Source: Pycnopodia helianthoides (taxonomy: Eukaryota > Echinodermata > Asteroidea > Forcipulatida > Asteriidae). From it: 64,000 nt of DNA. Numbering within the stretch: the first letter of the stretch is position 1; every line of letters begins with the position of its first letter. The translations under genes were made by a program, and so were the position numbers. Positions 49,101-61,100 of the stretch are shown piece by piece. The stretch lies in assembly GCA_032158295.1 (NCBI GenBank), contig CM063246.1, positions 5,857,491 through 5,921,490 on the forward strand, written 5' to 3'. The notes beneath the pieces were generated by a model, which saw only the letters and a program-made list of their open reading frames with translations, was not told the DNA's origin and did no database searches.

Positions 49101-52100
49101 ATTTTTAAGCTGAGTGGAATTGTTTGTATGAGGCAGCATCTTGCCAATAAAATTGTTTGTTTGATAAATGTATACACTTGTTATGAGAATGTGTTTGTGT
49201 TCATTTAGTCATTGATTTTAACATTTTTGAACTTAATGGCAATGCAGATGATGATTTTGGACAGAAGCTGCCGCCTCTTCACATTTATCTGAAGCGAGTT
49301 CTTGACAAATATCCAGAAGGAGGACAGATACTTAAGGTATGGATTTTATGGGGATTAAAAGGGTTTTTTTTGCAAAAAAAATAAAGAAAACATAGTCTAT
49401 GCACGTTCCTTTTTCCATATATTGCTTGGTTTGTGGTAACACCTGGTGATTAAATACATGCATCTACATTGCTGTGTAGATTGTTAGATCTTGTCTTGTT
49501 ATCATTCTACTACCATGGAGTAGATTTCGGAATTCAGGGGAACTTCAGGAGAATTGTCCTGCCGATTAATTGTAATCCCAGGGGTAGGTTTGACAATCAG
49601 GCTGGTGGATCAAGAGGACTTAATTGTGGATTGACTAGTTTTATTCCCACAATATAATTCTCTCTGGCTCCATAACATCAAGTTTAAAAGCATTTTGTAA
49701 TTGTCTTTTTATTCTGTGGGAGAGGACACATGACTGAAGAGGACGAGGTGTCAAACTTTACAGCTGAAAATGCACATGTTGTGTCGAGCTTTACATAATG
49801 GGAATTAGTTTTACATATATTTACTGCTTCAAGTGCTATGGTTAAAACTACAACTCCCGAGGTGATCCTTGGTGTCTAGTGTTCTATTTTCCAGAGTGGA
49901 CACGGAGGGAAATGAGAGCGCTACGGGGATCACCGATGGAGTGTTAGTTTTAACCATATCACAGTAAATGCAGTCATAATGTGACTTTGGGGTGTTAACA
50001 TACAAATATTATTTGTATGTTAACACCCGAAACATATACTGTGCCTAGACGTCTAGGCACCAAGATGCTGCTATTGCTATGGGTATAGTACACTGGTTGC
50101 TATGGGTCAGTAGGCCTGAAGTGGTTGCTACGGTTATAGTAAATTGTTTGTTGCGTATATTGCGGTCACGTTTGTACAGCTTTCTAGTAAGAATAAGACA
50201 CATCATGTTACGCGCTCTAGAGCAATCAAAAGGCAAAATCCTTGTAAAAGGGTGTAATAATGTTGCCTATTTATAAAATGCTTATTTCTGTAATGCATTT
50301 ATTTTACAGGAGCTTGTACAGAATGCTGATGATGCTGAGGCAAAAAAGGTGATCTTCTTGTTTGATAAATCAGAACATTCTAAGGATCAACTCTGGAGAG
50401 ATGAGCTTCGTCAGTTCCAAGGTCCAGCCCTGTATGCATACAACGATGCCGTGTTTAAACCACCAGACTGGTATAACATCCAACATCCTGAACAGAGTGG
50501 AAAGGCTGATGAACTCACAAAGGTTGGGAGGTTTGGTCTGGGTTTCATCTCTGTCTATCACTTGACAGGTGAGTCAGTGTTTAGTTTATTGTCTTACTAT
50601 TGTTTGCTTAAGGTTTATTTTAAAATGGTTGAAAGTTCAAGTCTGTTTCATACTAAACCATATAGTCTAAATAGTGTCCCATTTGGGCAGGCTACTTCAC
50701 TCTGTCATAAACTTTCTCGACCAATAGCGCACCCAGGATTATGTCTTGGGGGGGGGGGGGCTGACAGAAATGCAAGGGGTGGGGTACAGGGGCCATTCTA
50801 ACAGCCCCTGTCGGGTCAAGGGGCGAAGCCTTGGTGGGGGTCCAGGGGGCAAACCCACTGTAGCTCTGAGCTGAGCAGGGGGTGAAAAATCCAGCCTTCT
50901 AAAAAAAATGAAAAAATATATATACTTTGTTTGCACTTCTGTGCTGAGTGTGGGCAAGAGTTTTTGCAACTTTGCCTTCCCCTCTCTCTGTCCTTTCTCT
51001 CTTTAGTTTCCCCTCCTCATATATTTTCTGGGGACCCTCTTGAGAGGCATCAACCCCCCCCCCCCCCACACACACACACGCGCCCAAGTGTGTTATGACC
51101 TCCAATTGTGGACCCTCCTTTGTTCAAATCTTTGTCCTGACAAACGTGGACCCAATTGTTTTCCTTTGTGATAGCAAACGTGGACCTATTGTCCCTTTTG
51201 TTGTAAGTCCTCGGTTTGAATGTCACTACAAACTCACACACACACAATCGGTGTGCCGTTGTTCCTGACAGATATGATTTCAAATTTTTGGCAATAAAAG
51301 GTGTTTAACTTTAAGGAAAAAAAACAGTACATGCTGACTTTAAAAAGAATTTTGTTTCCACCACTCACTGGAGGTTTAATTTATTGACCTAACAACAATG
51401 ATATGTTTTCATTATGCCGTTAAGCAAAATCATTGTTTACTAAAGCCTCCAAGTAGCACAATAAATTTACACTTCAAGATTTATAATGTCAGCTGTGTTC
51501 TGAATCTGGGAAAAATACATTGGTCCCATTTTTGGCTCAGGTTAATTTAATAATCTTTCTATTCTTTTTTGTACCTTAACTTTTTTTTTCAGACCTTCCA
51601 TGCATTCTAAGTGGGGAGAAGATTGGCTTTTTGGATCCACAGGAAAAGTTTTTCAACTACAATCCTCAAACCAACACCAAATACAAGGGGAAGCGAGGTA
51701 AGAAATGGACACTTAATGCAGAACTGCTGTCCAAATTTCGAGGACAATTTTCACCATTTCTGGTTGACTTATTCCATTGTGCTGATTCCAGTTTTGTGAA
51801 TGGTCATTTTAAAGGAACTATTTTCCGGTTCCCGCTCCGTACAGAGGCTTCAGAGATCAGTAAGAATGTGTATAGGGATGACCAACGAGTACTTGACCTC
51901 TTCAGGTCTTTTGAAACAGATTCAGAGCTGTCTCTACTATTCCTAAAACATGTACAATCCATTGAAGTTTATGAAAGGAGTCATATTCATGAGCAGCCAC
52001 AACAACTCTTCAAAGTACACATTACTCCTGAAGATCGTCCAAACTTGACCATTAAGAGACAACAATTCTTGACCCGAGTTCCAGAGATGCTAGACTTTCA

Positions 52101-55100
52101 TACGGTGACATGTATGAACATAGAGAAGCAGACATGTGTAGGCTCTTGTACCAGCAGGTTCATTACAATTAATGCCATCAAGACAGAAAACACCTCAAGT
52201 CAACTTCAACAACTCATCAGTGACGATGATCTGAAGTTAGTTCCATGGATGGGTGTAGCCGTTCGAATCGGACATGGGGACTCACTAGATGTCAGTAGGA
52301 GTGATGGTCGAGTGTTTTGTTTCCTGCCATTGCCTGGTAGTGAGCAAACTGGTTTACCTGTCCACGTTCATGGCTATTTCGGCCTGGGAGACAACCGTCG
52401 GAGTATCAAATGGCCCGATCGAGAATCTCAACATGACAAGAATGCCTTATGGAACAAGCTTTTGGCAACTGAAGTATTTCCTGGTGTCTTTAGAAAAGTG
52501 ATTCTTGCTTTAATAGAAGAAAGCAAAGTGTCATCTGATCCAGTCAGTCCCGATGATGTATACAGAGCCTGGCCATGTCAAGAGAGTATCAAAAAGGAGT
52601 GGTCCGAGGGTGTCAGAACATTTCTGCAGATGCTAAGGAATGATGCCATTTTCTACACTGACCACAATGGTGGCCGTTGGATGAAGGCAAACGAGGTATA
52701 CGTTGACACCCAAAATAACCCTCTGCTTACTAAGATACTAAAGCATAAGGGATATCCAGTTGCACATCTACCCAACCATGTTACTGCATCTCTTCGCTGG
52801 GCAGGTGTCAAGTACCAAGAGATAACACCCACAGTTGTTCGGTCATGTATCCGGAATGATCCTCTCCAGTACCTATCAAGAGATGAAAAGCTTAAACTTA
52901 TAGACTATGTTACGAGTGACACACAGTCTGATCTGACCAATATCTATCTACTGCCCTTACAGGATGATACATTTACTTTGTTTTCTCAGAAGTCACCCAC
53001 AGTATACATTGCTAGTAGTGAGAATCCAAGTAGTCTCATTCCAAATGCAGATGCAAAGTTTGCTGCAAGTGACATACCAGAGGTCTTAAGATCCAGTCAA
53101 GTAATATCCCACACTCAGCTGAAGAATCTTGTGGTTGATGATATATCTTCACTCCTCAAGGAAACACTCCCAAGTACTTGGATTAGAGGGACAGATGTAA
53201 AAGTACAGTGGACTCCAGGGTACAACAAACATCCATCCATTCAATGGTTGACTGACATGTGGAACTGGCTGACAAAGAATCAAGTCCCTCTCGAGAAATT
53301 CCGAGATATTCCACTCATTCCTATTACAAACAACACATTTCTCACAAAGCTACATGAGAATTGTATCATATATCGCATACATCAACAATCGAGCAATCTG
53401 GGTGCGTATTTGTCTGAGAATGTCTGTTCATTTCTTGAAAGCACTGGTACAACTGTACTGCGGGATAATCTCCCTGCTTTCATTACAAAACACCCGTCTT
53501 TAAATGACTACATCCACTTTCCAACACCTGATGGAGTGCTTGAGGTCTTAAATGCACGTGGACAAAGTGTCAACATAGCAGGATGTGTAGCAACCATGAC
53601 ACCTAATGGAAAAAACGAGCTGAGAAGTTTATTTGGCGAATTGCGGAAAGTAACACAGGTGCAGAGAGATATTCTTAAACGGCTGCCTCTGTTTTTATCA
53701 AATGCTCAAAGTTTTTTGTCAGCAAGGCAAGTAGAGAGTGCAGTTCCAAGCAATTTCTTTGGGATACCAGTCAAACGTCTGAAGAAATATCGAATAATCA
53801 TTACGGATAGGTCTGATGACAATTTAGTAAACTTGTTGGATATCCATAAGGAAATGGCTGTTGAGCTTCTGTCCAAAAATATCCTACCTGCTGTGGCTGA
53901 AGGATTCTACACTGTCGAAGAAGCCATGCCAATGATGTCCGGGTATTGGCAAGGTCAGAATATGGCAAATTAGTCCACAACTTGAAGTTCATACCTACTG
54001 CAGATGGCAAACTGGCAAGTCCCTCGGAGCTATTTGAACCAAGTGACCAACTTGTTTTGCTGTTTGGATCATCAAATGTGTTTCCAATCAATGCATATTC
54101 GGAAGGTGAACTTCTCAGTCACCTGAAACGGGTTGGTCTGAAGAATGATGCTCATGTCACACCTAGTGATGTGCTATATGTGGCAACCGAGGTGTCAAGG
54201 GGTCAAGAAAATTCGCAGCCAGAAGTTGAAAGAGCCAAAATGCTCCTCAACCACATCAACCACTTCCCTCATCTGTTATCTACGAATGTTTCAAGTAACA
54301 GGATAACAAAACCATTGTACAAGTTCCTTGAAGACTTGAAGTGGGTACCATGTGAGGGTTCATCCCCATCACAGTACGCTGTCTCAGCTGGCTGGGTTGG
54401 GAATAACAACACACTGTACTCACCACGACAAGTTGGGTTGATTGAATCAGCCATGTTGCAAGGCTCTGTGGTACCTCTGATCAGTATGCCAGACATTAAA
54501 CAAGAGCTACTGAATGTCTTCAACTGGAGTGTTCAGCTTGATCCCGGAAACTACCAAAAGGTTGAAAATGTTGTGCTTCAATTGAAGAATTTGGTGAGCA
54601 ACTTTGTATATCCAGTCGGAATACCTGCTGTCTCCAATGCAGTACACGTAATATATGAATTCTTGAGCAGCGCCACGGACCAGCACCTAAAACACTTGTT
54701 CCAAGCAAATATAACTTCACAACCATGGGTATGGCATGGCGCAGGGTTTACAACTCCAGACAAAATGGCATTAACTGTTGGAACACTCCGTATTGATCTG
54801 AAGCCATACCTCTTCACTGTACCAGACAGTATAAAACAACATGGTAACTTGCTTACTCGAATGGGAGTTCAACAAACTTTTCAGAAAAGTGCACTCAATG
54901 TCGTTCTGTCGCATATTCAAATGAAACATGCAGGTGAACATGTCTGTAATGAAACGAGCATTAGGAGCGATGTAGAGCAGGTGCATAGTATTTTAAGATA
55001 CATAACGACCTTACCAGATTATGATTCCCAGACTTCAGACCTGCTAGTTCCATGCAGGGCTTTAGGAACAAGTGATAGTTGTCTCCATATGATGGAAGCA

Positions 55101-58100
55101 TCCAGGTGTCTGTATGTAGACGAGGAAAGACTAATGAATCAACTTGTGGATGATAATTTGAAGGAGGAATATGACAGACGTATTATCCATATGTCAATAT
55201 CCAATGATTTGGCCCAGCGTTTGGGTGTAAAGCCATTAAGTCTTGACTATGCTCCATCTGAGTCTATAGATTATGGATATGAATTGGCAGGTCCTTACGA
55301 GACAACAGTGAATGCTATCAAGCGTAATCTTGATATGTACAAGAAAGGTGTGGACATCTTCAAGGAGTTGATCCAGAATGCTGATGATGCAGGAGCCACT
55401 GAAGTCAAATTCCTCATTGATTGGCGCAGAAATGAAGAAACTGCAAGTGATCTTCTAAGTGGTGGAATGAAAGCATGTCACGGGCCATCAATCTGGTCCT
55501 TTAATAACGCAAGATTCTCCAAGGAGGACATTACAAATATCTGCAGTATAGCAGCACAGAGCAAGAAACACAAGCTTGATAAAGTCGGAAGGTTTGGATT
55601 GGGCTTCACTTCAGTTTATCATCTCACAGATGTCCCAAGTGTAGTCAGCGGACCTTATGTGTTGATTTGTGATCCCAGAACCACACATCTTGGATCCCGT
55701 ATACAGCCTGGGCAGCCCGGTATTAAACTAGATTTGACCAATCAACGTCACCACCGAACACTCAAGTCACATCCAAACCAGTTCCAACCTTACAATGATA
55801 TCTTTGGCTGCAACCTTGCCACATCTACTGATGGATTTGAACACACCTTGATCAGGCTACCATTACGTACGCGTGATGAAGCCATTCAACAGGACAACCA
55901 AATAGCTGATGATGTCTTTGATTCAAAGGATGCAGTCAAACCACTAATAGAATCCTTGAAGAAGGCTTCCTCTACTCTCTTACTCTTCACTCAAAATGTA
56001 ATCCATGTTAGTGTTCACGAGCTTGATTCTAAAAACCCAAGTGAAATGAATAGACTGATGTCTGTTACCCTGGAGAGGACTCGACAGATGCCTCGCTCAA
56101 TATCAGGTCAAGGAAGAGACTTTAAAACAGAACGCAATATCCTCGCGGCAACATCGGCATGCAAGGATGACTCCAGTTTACCTATCCCAGAGACTACAAT
56201 GATTGTGAAGGTTACACAGGAGACATACCCATCGAACAAAGCCAAAAAGAAATGTAGTCAATTTATCATCAGTTCATGCATGGTACAGGGTAAAATCTTA
56301 AAACTCGCACAAACTATTGATGGTCGCAGAGCGGGAGTTCTTCCTTGTGGTGGTGTTGCAGCAGAGTTAGTGGCCGGTGAAGGAGGACTAACACCCAAAA
56401 CTATAGATGGTAGAGCTTTCAGCTACCTTCCACTTGAAGTCTCAACAGGTCTTCCCTTTCATGTCAATGGCAATTTTTTGCTGCAACCCAATCGCCGCCA
56501 GCTTTGGAGCAAACCGTCCTCTTCATCAGGTGAATTTGAAGCATGCTGGAACATTTGTTTTATTGAGTCAATTTTATCCCGTGCACTTTTCAATCTTCTC
56601 CAAGATCTTCAAACTTTGCAGAGCGAAAATGTTGTAGATGCACGAGATTTCCAGAGTTTGTGGCCAAGAAGTTCAAAATGTGCAACTGATTTCTGCTCAT
56701 TTGTTGCTACATTTTATCACACATTGGGCAGAGATATAGATGCACCTGCAATGATTTTCAATGGTAATCAGTGGGTTGCAGTGAAAGATTGTTTTTTCAC
56801 TGAATGGAACCAAGCTGATTCAGAAGATCTGAAATCCAGTGTTATAACACTCTTACGGGAGAAGCTACACCCACAGAGCTGGGTTAAGTTGGATCCAGAA
56901 GTACTATCTAGCATTGCTTGTTACAGCAACACCTTCAACGTCAGTCGATTTCTCCGAGAAATTTTCTTTGACATGCTGGAGGAAGGAGCCATTGAATCTA
57001 GTCACAGAGACAACATTGTCCTGCATTTGTTAGACCTTCGTCTCGGTGAAAGGAAAGTGACTGACTATGATGACAATCTGAAGAATACCGATTGTATTCC
57101 TTATTCTCCAGATGAGGATGATCTTGCATCTCCTGAAAAGTTAGTCAATCCCTTTACACTCATCGGATCTTTGTACAGTGAAGATGACAGTCGATTTCCT
57201 TATGGAGAAAAGTACCGCAAAGAGGTCCGCCTCCTTTCTTTAAAAGATCTTGGTATGGCATGTGATGATTTACCTTGGGAAGATGTGTGTGAAAGAACAG
57301 AATCAATCTGTATGAACGATGGCTATGATCAGAAGATTAAAAATCTTCTGAGGTTGATTAGTGACAAGTTGGGAAGGCAAGATCTCCCCACAGCTGAACA
57401 GAAAAGACGAATCCAGATTGCAGAGTTTCTTCCTGTGTTATCAAAGCCCAAGGATTACCCTTCTATATGGTGTAAAAGTGACTTGGAGTTAATGTCAGCA
57501 GCTTCTCTGTATGAATCCAGACACATGTTGTTACTTGGTTCTGTTCAACCTTTACTCGATGAAGCAAGACTTGGATCTGAAGCCAGTAATCAAAATGTGA
57601 AAGGCTTCTTGGGGTTTGGTGAAAAGGGAGTCATAGTTAGCAACATCATTCATCAGCTCGACATTCTGATCAATACGACAAAAAAAGTTACACAGCAGAC
57701 GTCCGATATGGCTCATAAAATATATTTCTTCCTCCAAGATGCATTCTGCAGAGCTAATGATATAGGCCCAGATTTTGACAGGCTCTGTTCTCTCAGATTT
57801 GTTCTCTGTGAAGGTGAATTTAGAACTTGTCATCAACTTGCATTGAATTACACTGGAAAAAGTGGACCGTACCTGTTTCGAGTACCTACAGGTTTAAGGC
57901 AATTTGAGGCACTGTTAAAACAATGTGGGGTGAAGCAACAATTTGATATCAACGATTACCTTCTCACTCTACAGCGTTTGAAGGAAGACTTCAAAGAGAA
58001 ACCCCTTTCTGAGGTAGCTGTTAAAACAGCAGAGGCAATGACAGCAGAAATTGTTTCAATCCTTCATAAAGGTTGTAAGGTTAGTCAAGATGGCACCTCA

Positions 58101-61100
58101 AACTACTTTGAGTTAGTAGATCAGAAGATGGTTGTATTAGATGATCATTGCATTTTGCGAAAACCATCAGAACTCATCTACGATGATATGCGGTGGGTTA
58201 CAAAAACTGCCGTCAGCAACTACACTCATACTTCTGTAACACATCACAGTGCAGAAATCATTGGGATCAAAACTACTAGGCAGATGAACCTGGAGAACTG
58301 CTCTTCTGCAAGTGGCTTTGAATCTGAGTTTGGTCAAAAGGAAGAATTGACAGACCGCCTCAGTAGCATCTTAAGATCGTATCCAAACGTTTCAGATGTT
58401 TTTAAAGAGCTGCTTCAAAATGCAGATGATGCTGGAGCTACAGAAATCCACTTTGTGTATGATCCTCGTAAGCACAAGTCAGAAAAAGTTGTATCCGTGT
58501 CCTGGGCTGATGTCCAAAACCTTCCCGCATTGTGTGTATACAATGATAAATCCTTCACTGAATCAGATATCGAGGGAATTCAAAAGGTGGGAGTTGGCGG
58601 TAAAAGAGAAGATATTACAACTACTGGACGATTTGGAATTGGATTCAATGCTGTCTACCATATTACTGATTGCCCAAGCTTCCTGAGTAACAAGGACACT
58701 TTGTGTGTGTTTGATCCGCTCCTAAAGTATACTGCAAGAGCTGAATCATTCCGTCCTGGAAGAATGTATACTACAAACAAAGGCTTCAGACAGAATTTCC
58801 CTGACATGTTGTGTGGATACTTGGAAGATGAGTTCAAAGATCATGAAGGAACAATGTTTCGCTTCCCACTCAGAGCAAAGCCTTCTGAGATATCTAGAGA
58901 ATGCTTTAGCCTCTATGACGTTAAAAGGTTACTTGATGAGTTTCAGACCGTCTCTGATGAAGCTTTGCTCTTCCTCAACAACATCAAGAAGATCACAGTT
59001 TCATGCATTGATGAGGAAACCAACAAACTGAAAGAGAAGTATTCCACCAAGGCTACATTTTCGGATGAAGACAACTGTTACCGGATGAATCTTTCAGAAC
59101 ATGTAAAGCTGTTCAAAAGTAATCCACATGAAACCATTCCACCCTTGTGTCAAGTGTATAGCATTGACATGCAAAACTCACATGGTCGCAAAGAGAAATG
59201 GATGGTGTCTCAGATGGTCGGCTTTGAAGACGAGGTTGAGGGTTTTCGAGGCTCAAATGTTCATCTTCCAAGGGGAGGCGTAGCAGCACGTATGAGTGGA
59301 GAAAGATTTGTGAGTTTGCCACATCTATACAGGGCATACTGCGTGCTTCCATTACCTATCTATACCAAACTACCTGTGCATGTGAATGGGATGTTTGAAC
59401 TTGATTCTTCAAGGAGATATCTTTCTAAAGGCAAAGAGTTTCAACCGATGGGAAGCAAAGCTGGTGACGGTGTACTGATCCACGAATGGAACAATCAACT
59501 GATCCATGGTGTTATTGCTCCAGCTTATGCTAAATTATTAGTGAAAGCAGGTAATGTGATGCTTCAAGAGTCTACTGGGAATTTTCAGTCTGAGCGCTCC
59601 TTTGTGTTTTATGATGATCTCTTCCCTAAAGATTTAGAGAATGTACATGACGAATGGCGTTTAGTTGCCAAGGCTACACTTCGGTACATCAGTCAGAGAA
59701 ACTTGGAAGTGCTACCTGTTGCACGACAGAGGGGTAACGGAAGAGCGATAACTTTCCACCATGTCAACACTGCTACAAGCTTAGCATACTTTGATGACTT
59801 GAATTTGAAAGATGTTCCACGAGATGCTGCTTCTTTTGCAGTTGACGCTGAAAAGAAAACACCAAGGTCCACCATCATGAGAACATTCTTGCTAAGAGTG
59901 GGCTTCAACTTGTTAAAGAGTTCTGTGCCACTGTGTCGTGCATTCCAACATTGTGATGTTCAAACAGAGTTTGTGTCTCCTCAGGCTGTTGTGATGCACC
60001 TGTTATGTAATCCTTTAATTGATGATCCTTCTTTATCAGTTCCTTTGACTCGTACAGCTTTTCAAAACATGAATACTTTCTCAACGATGTTCAAGTACTG
60101 CTTGGAGGGTATCACACAGCCATTTGAGCTGAATGGTCTACCGTTACGTCTGACGAATGACGACAAGATTGGTGTGTTTACCACACTAGATGGACTCTAC
60201 ATAACTTCATATCTCAAGGTGCTTCCCAACTCGAAACAGCTGTTTCTTCACAGGGATCTTGTCCGTGCATTATTCAATTGGCTTATTAAGAACAATTCAG
60301 AAGATGAGGCTTATACCAGTGGGATTTTCAAGAAGTTCACCATCTCCGAACTTGGCGTGCACTTGGGAAACTACCTGCCAGAAGACTGGCAAGGCTGTAC
60401 TCATTACATGAAATGGACACCAGCAAAAAATGGACACCCTTGTGTATTATGGCTGAGGAACATGTGGGAGTTCATTTACAGTGAAACAACGGAAGAAAAC
60501 GCACAATCTTGCCTCCAGCCTATCCAGGAGTGGCCATTATTCCCTACTACATCAGGGAAGTTGGTTTCGCCTGCAATGTCAAAGACCTTATTGTTCCTTA
60601 ATGGCTTCTCTGATTCATCATCTCGTCGAAAGGTTACTAAAGTACTGAGGAAGTTGGGTGTCCCAGAGCTTTCAATGGAACATATGCTGCCAAACCCACC
60701 GTCCGAGTTCATTGGGCTTTTGAAGAAGTGCTTAGCCCTGCCTGTCAACCCAGAGGGAGTTGTAAATGTAATCAAGTTTATGTTGGACACGGACAGTGAG
60801 ATTGGAAATCTTTCACTTTCCGAGAGTGAAACCTTGCTCGAGTACCTTCAAGAGGGCTGTGACTCATTCTCTGATGAGAACATCCAAACAATTACAATTT
60901 TGCCAATTTTCAAACTCCTTAATGGCAAAATGACCAGTCTTCATTCCTATGAACACTACCATACAATTGAAGGCTATCGCTTACTAGAGGTTGAGGGTGA
61001 AACATGGATGGAACACATGAACTGTGTTTTCTTGCATCCTTGTCGGCAGTTGGGTCTGGTTTATGGTAAACTTGGTATTTCTCCCATCACACATGCTGAT

